Shown here: positions 1-6,415 of the stretch, one piece after another
How positions within the stretch are numbered: position 1 is the first letter of the stretch
Layout: each line of letters opens with the position of its first letter
NCBI GenBank assembly: GCA_030151165.1
Contig: JASLEM010000121.1
Location: forward strand, 1-11,918
Source: Burkholderiaceae bacterium
Lineage (GTDB): Bacteria; Pseudomonadota; Gammaproteobacteria; Burkholderiales; Burkholderiaceae
Reading direction: 5' to 3'
DNA length: 11,918 nt
Made by a program: the position numbers and the translations under genes
The notes under the pieces: model-generated
Databases searched by the model: none
Told to the model about the DNA's origin: nothing
Seen by the model: only the letters and a program-made list of their open reading frames with translations

Positions 1-2
1 CC

Positions 3-764
3 CCGCCGCGCGCGGTCGCCGCGGCGACCGCCGGTGCCGACCTCGACGACGATCCGCCGTGGGGCGATGAGGAGCCCGACATCCTCGAGGACGACCTGCC
101 GGCGCCGACGCGCTCGCGCCTGAACGGCGCGGCGAATGGCGCGGCGAACGGCGGCATGAATGGCAGCATGAGCGGCGGCCCTGCCGCACGCTCCAACGCG
201 CCGCAGTCGATCCAGGAAAAGATGGCCGAGCGACGCGCGCGCCTGGCCGTCGTCCACGACGACCGCGACGACGAGCCCGAGGAATTCCACGCGCCGCCCG
301 CGCCGCGCGCCGTGCAGCAGACGGTGGCGATGCCGCCCGAGCTGCCGCCGTTCGAGCGCACCGAGCTGGGCACACGCTGGTACGCGCTGGTCAACCAGGT
401 GTCCGCGACCGGCGGGCTCGTGGCGATGGTGCGCGCGCTGGCGATCCAGTCGCAGCTGATGGCGTGCGGCACCGACGTCGACGGCAAGGCGCAGTGGCGC
501 CTCAGCGTGTCGCTCGAGACCCTGCGCAACCCGGCGCTCGGCGAGAAGCTCGCCACCTTGCTGCGCGCGGAGCTGGGGCACGAGCTGTCGCTGGTCGTCG
601 AGATGGGCGATCCGCAGGACACTCCGCTCAAGCGCGACACCGCCGAGACCGATCGCCGCCAGCGCGAGGCGATCAACACGATCCACGCCGACCCGACGGT
701 GCGCGCCTTGCTGGCCCAGTTCCAGACCGCGCGCATCCTGCCCGGGTCGATCAAGCCTCTTTGA
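3..764 (+). CDS. dnaX: DNA polymerase III subunit gamma/tau, C-terminal part (5' end outside window)
   Basis: This is the 3' end of the clamp-loader/tau gene; the frame is open from base 3 to the TGA at 762-764, so about 253 residues are visible. The fragment starts with an acidic, Pro-rich linker (DDDPPWGDEEPD), followed by an Asn-Gly-Ala/Met-rich repeat (codons 123-179). About 135 residues then form a compact domain from FERTELGTRWYALV to ILPGSIKPL, matching tau domain V, which in this family contacts the polymerase alpha subunit. The AAA+ clamp-loader domains and any programmed frameshift site making gamma lie upstream and cannot be judged. I saw no A-AAA-AAG slippery heptamer in the visible part. 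Identity rests on the domain V-like sequence and on ebfC and recR downstream, the textbook dnaX-ybaB-recR order. An internal ATG at 156 is unlikely to be the real start. Confidence 0.9.
   Translation, partial: PPRAVAAATAGADLDDDPPWGDEEPDILEDDLPAPTRSRLNGAANGAANGGMNGSMSGGPAARSNAPQSIQEKMAERRARLAVVHDDRDDEPEEFHAPPAPRAVQQTVAMPPELPPFERTELGTRWYALVNQVSATGGLVAMVRALAIQSQLMACGTDVDGKAQWRLSVSLETLRNPALGEKLATLLRAELGHELSLVVEMGDPQDTPLKRDTAETDRRQREAINTIHADPTVRALLAQFQTARILPGSIKPL
123..179 (+). repeat. Short in-frame tandem repeat in the dnaX linker
   Basis: Two near-identical 12-bp units, AAYGGCGCGGCG (123-134 and 135-146), are followed by degenerate copies. They encode tetrapeptides NGAA, NGAA, NGGM, NGSM, then SGG. 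The repeat lies in the flexible linker before domain V, where length changes should be tolerated. It looks like slippage-prone linker sequence, not a separate element. Confidence 0.7.
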
Positions 765-772
765 ATCCATTC

Positions 773-791
773 GACGGGCGCACCGCCCGTC
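773..791 (+). other. Perfect 8-bp hairpin between dnaX and ebfC
   Basis: GACGGGCG (773-780) and CGCCCGTC (784-791) are exact reverse complements separated by a 3-base loop (CAC). The hairpin sits 8 bases after the dnaX stop and 30 bases before the ebfC start, and has no following T-run. It is therefore more likely an mRNA processing, stability or partial attenuation structure than an intrinsic terminator. Confidence 0.5.
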
Positions 792-821
792 ACCGACAAC
801 CGACAAGAAAGGTCGTACCCC

Positions 822-1148
822 ATGATGAAAGGTCAACTCGCAGGCCTGATGAAGCAGGCCCAGGCGATGCAGGACAACCTGAAGAAGGTGCAGGACGAGC
901 TCGGCAACATTGAGGTCGAAGGCCAGTCCGGCGCCGGCCTCGTGAAGATCACGATGACCTGCAAGCACGAGGTTCGCCGCGTGACCATCGACCCGAGCCT
1001 GCTCGCGGACGACAAGGACATGCTGGAAGACCTGGTCGCGGCCGCCTTCAACGACTCGCTGCGCCGTGCCGAGGAAGTGAGCCAGGAAAAGATGGGCAAG
1101 GTCACCGCCGGCATGCCGCTGCCCCCCGGCATGAAGATGCCGTTCTGA
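822..1148 (+). CDS. ebfC: YbaB/EbfC family nucleoid-associated protein
   Basis: This small DNA-binding protein has 108 residues; the family is about 105-110. It closely follows E. coli YbaB along its length: [19 protein letters not shown] (residues 9-27) forms the N-terminal helix, then [29 protein letters not shown] forms the beta core. [22 protein letters not shown] gives the C-terminal helix, and the tail is LPPGMKMPF. Family members form dimers that bind DNA and associate with the nucleoid. The start is ATG 822, with AAGAAAGG (805-812) nine bases upstream; ATG 825 is an in-frame alternative. It lies 57 bases after dnaX and before recR, and the three are probably co-transcribed. Identification is firm; the precise cellular role of this family is only partly understood. 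Confidence 0.96.
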   Translation: MMKGQLAGLMKQAQAMQDNLKKVQDELGNIEVEGQSGAGLVKITMTCKHEVRRVTIDPSLLADDKDMLEDLVAAAFNDSLRRAEEVSQEKMGKVTAGMPLPPGMKMPF

Positions 1149-1149
1149 G

Positions 1150-1216
1150 ACCCCCACGCTCCCTGACGGTCGTTGCCCCCCGAGGGGGCGCTCCGCGACG
1201 GGACTGGCCGAGCCAG
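1150..1216. repeat. Probable dispersed intergenic repeat (REP-like) with two CGA-loop hairpins
   Basis: Immediately after the ebfC stop the sequence reads CCCCCACGCTCCCT and then a hairpin GCCCCC-CGA-GGGGGC (1175-1189). A second hairpin follows, CTGGC-CGA-GCCAG (1204-1216). Both stems are perfect and share the same loop triplet. From memory, this C-rich arrangement recurs between genes in Comamonadaceae and related Burkholderiales genomes. Only one copy is visible here, so dispersal is inferred. It has no T-tract, so it is not a standard terminator. Confidence 0.55.
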
Positions 1217-1235
1217 CTCCCGCGCTCCCTTGAAT

Positions 1236-1269
1236 TTTCCGGGTGGCGTGCCAGCGGCAGCGCCGGAAA
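1236..1269 (+). other. Long imperfect hairpin upstream of recR
   Basis: TTTCC (1236-1240) pairs with GGAAA (1265-1269). GGCG (1245-1248) pairs with CGCC (1261-1264), and TGCC (1249-1252) with GGCA (1256-1259) around an AGC loop. The left arm carries a GGGT bulge and the right arm a single G. It ends about 25-35 bases before the recR start codons, so it could affect recR mRNA stability or translation. It may be the right half of the repeat element beginning at 1150. Confidence 0.45.
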
Positions 1270-1297
1270 CGCGTCGGCGTCGTCGAATCATTGATGG

Positions 1298-1891
1298 ATG
1301 CGAATGAGTGAAGCCAGGCTGTTGTCTTTGGTAGAGGCGCTGCGCGTGCTGCCCGGCGTCGGCGTGAAGTCGGCGCAGCGCATGGCGTTCCACCTGCTGC
1401 AGCACGACCGCGAGGGCGCGATGCGGCTCGCGGCGGCGCTCGACGGCGCGGTGCACGACATCCGTCACTGCGAGCGCTGCCACACGTTCACCGAGCACCG
1501 CCTGTGCGACGTCTGCTCCGACGAGACGCGCGACACGACGCAGCTGTGCATCGTCGAGACGCCGGCCGACCAGTCGGCGCTGGAGCGCACCGGCAGCTAC
1601 CGCGGCCTGTACTTCGTGCTGATGGGCCGGCTGAGCCCGCTGGACGGCGTCGGCGTGCGCGACATCGGCGTCGGGCCGTTGCTCGAGCGGATCGAGCGCG
1701 AGCCGGTCAGCGAGGTCATCCTCGCGACGAGCTTCACCGCGGAAGGCGAGGCCACGTCGCACGTGCTCGGCGAAGCCCTGAAGGCGCGCGGCATCAACGT
1801 ATCGCGCCTCGCCCGCGGCGTGCCGGCGGGCAGCGAGCTGGAGTACGTCGACCTGTCGACGATCGCCCACGCGCTGGCGGCGCGGCGCTGA
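1298..1891 (+). CDS. recR: Recombination mediator protein RecR
   Basis: RecR works with RecO and RecF to load RecA onto SSB-coated single-stranded gaps. The 197 residues match the family length (E. coli 201). An N-terminal helix-hairpin-helix is visible as [18 protein letters not shown] (18-35). A four-cysteine zinc site has C58/C61 (HCERC) and C70/C73 (LCDVC). A Toprim domain begins at CIVETPAD (84-91) and includes [13 protein letters not shown] and [14 protein letters not shown]. The conserved [12 protein letters not shown] segment (174-185) is near the end. The start is uncertain: ATG 1298 gives MRMSEARLL and ATG 1304 gives MSEARLL, and neither has a strong ribosome-binding site. It is the last gene of the dnaX-ebfC-recR run and converges on mltD. 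Confidence 0.96.
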   Translation: MRMSEARLLSLVEALRVLPGVGVKSAQRMAFHLLQHDREGAMRLAAALDGAVHDIRHCERCHTFTEHRLCDVCSDETRDTTQLCIVETPADQSALERTGSYRGLYFVLMGRLSPLDGVGVRDIGVGPLLERIEREPVSEVILATSFTAEGEATSHVLGEALKARGINVSRLARGVPAGSELEYVDLSTIAHALAARR

Positions 1892-1918
1892 GGCGCTTCC
1901 CCGCGAGGGATCGACGCG

Positions 1919-1947
1919 AAAAAAAACGGCCGGGAATTCCGGCCGTT
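1919..1947 (-). terminator. Intrinsic terminator serving mltD (and possibly recR)
   Basis: A perfect 9-bp stem, AACGGCCGG (1925-1933) with CCGGCCGTT (1939-1947), encloses a 5-base loop. Eight A residues (1919-1926), the last two of which belong to the stem, lie on its left, so the minus-strand transcript of mltD ends in a GC-rich hairpin plus a U-run: a textbook Rho-independent terminator 33 bases past the mltD stop. On the plus strand the tail is only TTGTCCTTT, so termination of recR here would be weaker. Confidence 0.85.
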
Positions 1948-1979
1948 GTCCTTTGGCGTCGCCGTTCGACGGCGCCTCG

Positions 1980-3845
1980 TCACCGTTCCGCGACGCGCGC
2001 CTTCGCCTTCTTCGACGATGTCGCGCCGCCGGCGGTCTTCGCCTTCGCGACCACGGTCGTCGGGGTCGTCGTCGCGACGGCCTTGCCCTTGCGCGGCGCC
2101 TTCGACACCGCGACATGCGCGCCGCTGCGCGCGTTCGCCGTCTGCTGCACCTGCACCTTGCCGCGCGCGACCTTGGTCGGCGCGGCATGCGGGGTCGCGC
2201 GGGCGAGCGAGGTCGAGCGCGGCAGGAACAGCACGGCGGTGGTGTTCTGCGCGAATTTGCCGCTCGGCGAGATGTGGTTCCAGGTCGCGACTTCCGTCGG
2301 CGCCAGGTGCCAGCGCTTCGCGACCGAGGCGACCGTCTCGCCGCCCTTGCCGATGCGCATGTTGACGCGGCGCGTCGGCGGCAGGTCGGGCGCGAGCGTC
2401 ATCGCGGCGGCGTCGGCGACCTGCTCGGAGACGTCGGCCTTGTGCTGCTCGGTGCGCGGCACGAGCAGCGTCGAGCCCGACTTCACGAGCATGCGCGGCG
2501 GGATGTGGTTGACGGCGCGCAGGTCGGCTTCGTTCATGCCGACCAGCTTGGCGGCGTCGGCCGGGCGCAGCGTCTTCGTCGCGACCCAGGCTGTCCACGT
2601 GGCGAGCGGGCCGTCGTGCGCCTTGATCGCCTTCACGAAGTCGTCGGCGTTGTCGTAGGGCAGCAGCACCTGCGGCGTGCCGGCCGCGAGGATGACGGGC
2701 TTGTCGATCTGCGGGTTGAGCGCCTTGAACTCGTCGATCGGCACGTTGGCGAGGTGGGCGGCGGTGTCGACGTCGATGTCGCGCTCGATCGGCACGCTGA
2801 GGAAGTATGGATGGTTGCCGACCGGCGGCAGCGTCAGGCCGTAGTTCTCGGGGTGCAGGACGATGTTCTTGACGGCCTGCAGCTTCGGCACGTAGCCGCG
2901 CGTCTCGGCGGGCAGGTTGAGACTGACATAGTCGATCGGCAGCCCCTTCTTCTGGTTGCGCAGGATCGCGCGCGAGACGTTGCCTTCGCCGCAGTTGTAG
3001 GCGGCGAGCGCGAGCTGCCAGTCGCCGAACATGTCGTGCAGGCGCTGCAGGTAGTCGAGCGCGGCGCGCGTGGAGGCGAGGACGTCGCGGCGGTCGTCCT
3101 TGAAGATGCTCTGCTTCAGGTCGTAGTCGTGGCCGGTCGACGCGATGAACTGCCACATGCCGGAGGCCTTGGCCACCGACATCGCCTGCGGGTTGAACGC
3201 GCTCTCGGTGAAGGGCAGCAGCGCCAGCTCGGTGGGCATGTGGCGGCGCTCGAGCTCCTCGGTGATGTGGTACAGGTAGCGCGAGCCGCGCGCGGTCATG
3301 CGGGCGACGTAGTCGGGCCGCGACGAGTACCACTGCTCCCACGTCTTGACGTCGGGCGTGTCGAGGTCGGGCATCGCGAAGCCGTCGCGCACGCGGTGCC
3401 ACAGGTCGGCGTGGGCGGCGTTGTCGTCGAGGTTGACCTTGGCGTCCGGCTGCAGCGGGTCGTACGGCGGCAGCACGGCGGGCGCGGGCTCGGTGCTGGG
3501 GGCGTCGGCGTCGGTGGCCATCGGCTGGCCGTCGGCGGTCGAGGCCGCGTCGTCCGCGGCGCTGGCCGCGCCGGCGGGCGCCTGTGCGAGCTTCTGGCCG
3601 TCGGCGTCCGTCAACGCCATCGCGGGCAGCGGCGACGAGGCCGTCGCGCTGGGCGCGAGGGCCCCGGCGATCGAACCACCGGAGCCGACCGCGCCGGTCG
3701 CGGGCTGGTTCAGGTCGACCGACGAGCAGGCCGACAGCGTGAACGCGAACGCGATGGGCAGACCCGTCAGCAACGCCGGCCGGAACGCGTGTCGAAGCGC
3801 CAGGCGCCGCAGCAGGGGGGTATTTTTCAAAACGTGTTCTTCCAT
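1980..3845 (-). CDS. mltD: Membrane-bound lytic murein transglycosylase D-type lipoprotein with LysM-like C-terminal region
   Basis: MltD enzymes cleave the MurNAc-GlcNAc bond of peptidoglycan, leaving 1,6-anhydro ends. This one has 621 residues (E. coli 452). It starts with a basic n-region and a hydrophobic stretch ending in the lipobox LSAC (lipid-attached C40). A Ser/Ala/Pro/Asp-rich linker follows (42-130). The transglycosylase domain (about 185-330) has catalytic E214 in PFTESAFNP, then ASGMWQFI (227-234), AYNCGEG (282-288) and ETRGYVPK. Weaker LysM-like segments follow at roughly 420-465 and 495-545. The last 75 residues are an Ala/Lys/Thr/Val-rich basic tail not expected from the core family. 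ATG 3845 overlaps the gloB end by 19 bases; TTG 3830 would make a TTGA stop/start overlap and a 616-residue protein with an equally good signal peptide. It is the second gene after gloB and is followed by the terminator at 1919-1947. Confidence 0.93.
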   Translation of the reverse strand: MEEHVLKNTPLLRRLALRHAFRPALLTGLPIAFAFTLSACSSVDLNQPATGAVGSGGSIAGALAPSATASSPLPAMALTDADGQKLAQAPAGAASAADDAASTADGQPMATDADAPSTEPAPAVLPPYDPLQPDAKVNLDDNAAHADLWHRVRDGFAMPDLDTPDVKTWEQWYSSRPDYVARMTARGSRYLYHITEELERRHMPTELALLPFTESAFNPQAMSVAKASGMWQFIASTGHDYDLKQSIFKDDRRDVLASTRAALDYLQRLHDMFGDWQLALAAYNCGEGNVSRAILRNQKKGLPIDYVSLNLPAETRGYVPKLQAVKNIVLHPENYGLTLPPVGNHPYFLSVPIERDIDVDTAAHLANVPIDEFKALNPQIDKPVILAAGTPQVLLPYDNADDFVKAIKAHDGPLATWTAWVATKTLRPADAAKLVGMNEADLRAVNHIPPRMLVKSGSTLLVPRTEQHKADVSEQVADAAAMTLAPDLPPTRRVNMRIGKGGETVASVAKRWHLAPTEVATWNHISPSGKFAQNTTAVLFLPRSTSLARATPHAAPTKVARGKVQVQQTANARSGAHVAVSKAPRKGKAVATTTPTTVVAKAKTAGGATSSKKAKARVAER

Positions 3846-4594
3846 TCGCGCAGGGCGGCAAAGACTTCCGTGGGCGCGGGCGACGCGGCCCCGTGGGCGA
3901 GCGCCGACGCGACCACCTCGGGCTCGTCGGCACGCAGGAACGGGTTGACGGCGCGCTCGGTGGCGATCGTCGACGGTAGCGTCCAGGCGCCCTCGGCGCG
4001 CAGTGCCTTGCAGCGGGCTTCGTACTCGGCCAGCGCCGTGTTGTGAGGCTCGACCGTGCGCGCGAAGCGCAGGTTCGAGAGCGTGTATTCGTGGGCGCAG
4101 CAGACGCGCGTCTCGCCCGGCAACGCGGCGAGCTTGGAGAGGGAGTCGTGCATCTGCGCCGGAGTTCCCTCGAAGAGGCGGCCGCAGCCGCCCGAGAACA
4201 GCGTGTCGCCGCAGAAGAGCCACGGCGCCTGGCCCGTTTCCGTCACGACGTAGGCCACGTGGCCCGCCGTGTGGCCGGGAACGTCGACGACCTCGACGTG
4301 CAGGCCGAGCAGGCTGAACGCGTCGCCTTGCGCCATGCGCTTCACGTCGACGGGCATCGCCTCGTGCGCGGGGCCGAAGACCGGGCCGTCGAGCAGCGGC
4401 AGCAGCGCGGCGAGGCCGCCGACGTGGTCCGGGTGATGATGGGTCACTAGAATGGCCGCGAGCCGCAGGCCTTTCGCGCTCAAGGCATCGACGACGGGCG
4501 TCGCTGCGCCGGGATCCACCACGACAGCGTTGCGGCCGTCGTGAAGCATCCAGATGAGGTTGTCGGCGAAGGCGGGTAGGGCGATCAGTTCCAT
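3827..4594 (-). CDS. gloB: Hydroxyacylglutathione hydrolase (glyoxalase II)
   Basis: GloB hydrolyses S-D-lactoylglutathione to D-lactate and glutathione, completing cytosolic methylglyoxal detoxification. The 255 residues match the family. The metallo-beta-lactamase metal site is intact: THHHPDH (H52, H54, D56, H57), H108 in VPGHTAGH, D130 in FCGDTLF and H168 in CCAHEYT. The C-terminal glutathione-binding part ends with TLPSTIATERAVNPFLR (206-222). ATG 4594 gives the conserved MELIALPAFADN start; the longer frame to 4702 runs into the divergent methyltransferase and adds nothing family-like. No Shine-Dalgarno precedes the ATG, but TATAAT lies 16 bases upstream, implying a very short leader. 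Downstream it overlaps mltD, and the pair also adjoins in E. coli. Confidence 0.96.
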   Translation of the reverse strand: MELIALPAFADNLIWMLHDGRNAVVVDPGAATPVVDALSAKGLRLAAILVTHHHPDHVGGLAALLPLLDGPVFGPAHEAMPVDVKRMAQGDAFSLLGLHVEVVDVPGHTAGHVAYVVTETGQAPWLFCGDTLFSGGCGRLFEGTPAQMHDSLSKLAALPGETRVCCAHEYTLSNLRFARTVEPHNTALAEYEARCKALRAEGAWTLPSTIATERAVNPFLRADEPEVVASALAHGAASPAPTEVFAALREWKNTF

Positions 4595-5420
4595 GGAGAG
4601 AAGCGCAGCGATTATAGAGTTGGGAGGGTGGCTGAAGACGCCGCCGGGCCAGTACTTGCTCGACTGGGAGCAGGAACGCGTCGACAAGGCCGTCGCGGAC
4701 ATCTTCGGCTACCACGCGCTGCAGATGGGCCTGCCCGAACTCGACGGCCTGCGCGCCAACCGGATGCCGCACCGCTGGCTCGCCAGCGACAGCCTCGTCA
4801 ACCCCGAGCGCCTGGTGATCGCGCCGCCGCGCGACAGCGCGATCTCGACCACGCCGCTCAAGGTGCCGATCGGGCTGCACTGCGACGCCGAGGCGCTGCC
4901 GTTCCCGTCGAACAGCCTCGACCTCGTGGTGATGCCGCACACGCTCGAGCTCGCGCAGGATCCGCACCTCGCATTGTCCGAGGCCTCGCGCGTGCTGATG
5001 CCCGAAGGAAGGCTGGTGATCGTGGGCTTCAATCCGATGAGCCTGTGGGGCCTGCGCCAGCGGCTGGGCAGCACGCGCAGCACGCTGGGCATCGGCGACC
5101 GGCGCCTGTTCCTGCCGAGCTCCGGCGAATTCATCGGCTACTGGCGGCTGCGCGACTGGCTGCGCCTGCTCAGCTTCGAGATCGAGGTCGGCAAGTTCGG
5201 CTGCTATCGGCCGCCCTGGCGCTCGGAGAAATGGCTCGGCCGCGCCGCGTGGATGGAGGGCGTCGGCCGGCAATGGTGGCCGGTGCTGGGGGCGGTCTAC
5301 TTCCTCGTGGCGGTGCGGCGCGTGCGCGGCATGCGGCTGATCGGCAAGGTGCGCAAGGAACGCCTGAAGGCGACGCCCGCGCCGGCGGTGGTCGCGAACC
5401 GGGTGGATCGCAAGCGCTGA
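4593..5420 (+). CDS. Class I SAM-dependent methyltransferase, YafS-like
   Basis: This is a predicted cytosolic methyltransferase of 275 residues with unknown substrate. The region CDAEALPFPSNSLDLVVMPH (97-116), then SRVLMPEGRLVIVGFNP (132-148), matches the post-I, II and III motifs of the Methyltransf_11 class. The glycine-rich SAM motif I is degenerate: where it would be expected the protein reads FGYHALQMGLPELDGL (38-53). The C-terminus has a hydrophobic stretch (WWPVLGAVYFLVAVRRVRG) and a basic tail. Position beside gloB and rnhA matches E. coli yafS, which is the basis for calling it YafS-like. ATG 4593 overlaps the gloB ATG on the other strand in a CCATGG; TTG 4620 is a possible later start, and 4554 would lie deep within gloB. 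GGGTAGGG (4574-4581) is a distant ribosome-binding candidate for ATG 4593. Confidence 0.87.
   Translation: MERSAAIIELGGWLKTPPGQYLLDWEQERVDKAVADIFGYHALQMGLPELDGLRANRMPHRWLASDSLVNPERLVIAPPRDSAISTTPLKVPIGLHCDAEALPFPSNSLDLVVMPHTLELAQDPHLALSEASRVLMPEGRLVIVGFNPMSLWGLRQRLGSTRSTLGIGDRRLFLPSSGEFIGYWRLRDWLRLLSFEIEVGKFGCYRPPWRSEKWLGRAAWMEGVGRQWWPVLGAVYFLVAVRRVRGMRLIGKVRKERLKATPAPAVVANRVDRKR
4611..4616 (-). promoter_or_regulatory. Perfect -10 hexamer (TATAAT) for gloB
   Basis: On the minus strand TATAAT occupies 4616-4611, 16 bases before the gloB ATG. Transcription would start about 10 bases before the ATG, leaving almost no room for a ribosome-binding site. The -35 region is poor (GTCTTC or TCTTCA at 16-17-bp spacing). 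An AT hexamer stands out in this very GC-rich DNA. It lies inside the first codons of the divergent methyltransferase if that gene starts at 4593. Confidence 0.5.
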
Positions 5421-5423
5421 AAG

Positions 5424-5450
5424 CGCGTCGGCCCGGGTTCGGCCGGCGCG
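5424..5450. terminator. GC-rich hairpin between convergent methyltransferase and hypothetical gene
   Basis: CGCG-T-CGGCC (5424-5433) pairs with GGCCG-G-CGCG (5441-5450), a 10-bp stem with one G-U wobble and a 7-base loop. It fills almost the entire gap between the two convergent stops. Neither side has a T-run, so it may end transcription only weakly or protect mRNA 3' ends. Confidence 0.45.
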
Positions 5451-5451
5451 G

Positions 5452-5910
5452 TCAGTGCGGCCCGATGCAGGCCGCGTGGCCGCGGACGTCGACCAGCGGC
5501 GTCTCGTCGAAGCGGACCTTCGGCAGGCGCACCGACATCGCCGCCACGCGCAGCAGCGGCGGCAGCTCGGCCGCGCGCGAGGGCGTCGTCGGCGCGGCGA
5601 CCAGCTCGTAGGCACCCGTCTCCTCGCGGACTGGACGATGGACGTCCTGCCAGTCGTAGACGAACAGGCCGCGCCGTGCGAGCTCGACGAAGGAGTCGAT
5701 GTCGCCGGGCGTGCCGAAGGTGCGCGTGCCCGACGAGGTCGGCAGCGCCGCGGCGGCAGCCTCGAGGTGGGCCGAATCGCGGAACTGGATCTCCATGGCG
5801 AGCGCCGGGATCGGCGCCTCGCCCGCGGTCACGAACGCGGCGACGCGGCCGTCGCCGTCGGTCGCGAGCCAGACCCAGTCAAGGTCGCGTGGGTAGCGGA
5901 GGGCGGTCAT
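5452..5910 (-). CDS. Conserved-looking protein of unknown function, 152 residues
   Basis: I do not recognise this family. The frame has the strong G/C third-position bias of its neighbours and ends in a clean TGA, so it looks like a real gene. The protein is soluble, with no signal peptide or membrane segment. Notable parts are [17 protein letters not shown] (5-21), [16 protein letters not shown] (24-39), [23 protein letters not shown] (69-91) and [10 protein letters not shown] near the end. The spacing of acidic and aromatic residues suggests a compact alpha/beta fold. Only one Cys (C148) is present and no metal-binding or nucleotide-binding motif is seen. ATG 5910 is chosen because RYPRDLDW follows directly; in-frame ATGs further up (5943, 5952, 5967) run into rnhA. 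It sits, oppositely oriented, between the YafS-like gene and rnhA, which are neighbours in E. coli. A small accessory or immunity-type protein is possible but unsupported. Confidence 0.75.
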   Translation of the reverse strand: MTALRYPRDLDWVWLATDGDGRVAAFVTAGEAPIPALAMEIQFRDSAHLEAAAAALPTSSGTRTFGTPGDIDSFVELARRGLFVYDWQDVHRPVREETGAYELVAAPTTPSRAAELPPLLRVAAMSVRLPKVRFDETPLVDVRGHAACIGPH

Positions 5911-5950
5911 GCGCCATTCTGCGAGCGCCGGGCCGGGTACCATGCCGCCC

Positions 5951-6415
5951 ATGACAGAAGTTTCCACGACAGAAGTGACGATTTACACGGACGGGGCCTG
6001 CAAGGGCAACCCCGGGCCGGGCGGCTGGGGCTGCTGGCTCTCGGCGAGCGGCAAGGAACGCGAGCTGTTCGGCGGCGCCGCCCAGACGACGAACAACCGG
6101 ATGGAGCTGACGGCCGTGATCAAGGGGCTGTCGGTGCTGACGCGGCGCTGCACGGTGGCCATCTACACCGACAGCGAATACGTGCGCAACGGCATCATGA
6201 CGTGGATCCACGGCTGGAAGAAGCGCGGCTGGAAGACGGCCGACGGCAAGCCCGTGAAGAACGTGGAACTGTGGCAGCAGCTCGAGACGCTCGCCAACGC
6301 GCACGACGTGAAGTGGCACTGGGTCAAGGGCCACGCGGGCGATCCGGGCAACGAGCGCGCCGACATGCTGGCCAACAAGGGCGTGCAGTCCATCCTCGAC
6401 GGCAAGGCCGCCTGA
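5951..6415 (+). CDS. rnhA: Ribonuclease HI
   Basis: RNase HI cuts the RNA strand of RNA-DNA hybrids, removing primers and R-loops, in the cytoplasm. The 154 residues match the E. coli enzyme (155). All catalytic residues are visible: D14 ([14 protein letters not shown]), E52 (TTNNRMEL), D74 (IYTDSEYVR), H128 (WVKGHAG) and D138 ([10 protein letters not shown]). The basic handle is present as [20 protein letters not shown] (89-108). ATG 5951 gives [18 protein letters not shown] 5942 adds only MPP. The first codons contain a direct repeat of ACAGAAGT giving TEVS/TEVT. It is divergent from the 152-residue gene with a 40-bp gap, and its stop abuts that of mobA with no gap. Confidence 0.97.
   Translation: MTEVSTTEVTIYTDGACKGNPGPGGWGCWLSASGKERELFGGAAQTTNNRMELTAVIKGLSVLTRRCTVAIYTDSEYVRNGIMTWIHGWKKRGWKTADGKPVKNVELWQQLETLANAHDVKWHWVKGHAGDPGNERADMLANKGVQSILDGKAA

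Noticed and set aside
216..222. GGAAAAG as a dnaX frameshift site for making gamma
   Set aside because: It does not fit the X-XXY-YYZ slippery heptamer and lies beside domain V, later than expected for gamma termination.
833..3933. Long minus-strand open frames (451 and 778 codons) opposite ebfC, recR and mltD
   Set aside because: They are rich in Arg, Ala and Pro with no recognisable domains and lie opposite or out of frame with firmly identified genes. This is the usual result of very high GC content removing stop codons.
3846..5615. Upstream extension of the mltD frame through gloB and the methyltransferase
   Set aside because: The frame stays open by composition only; the lipoprotein signal peptide marks the start at 3845 or 3830.
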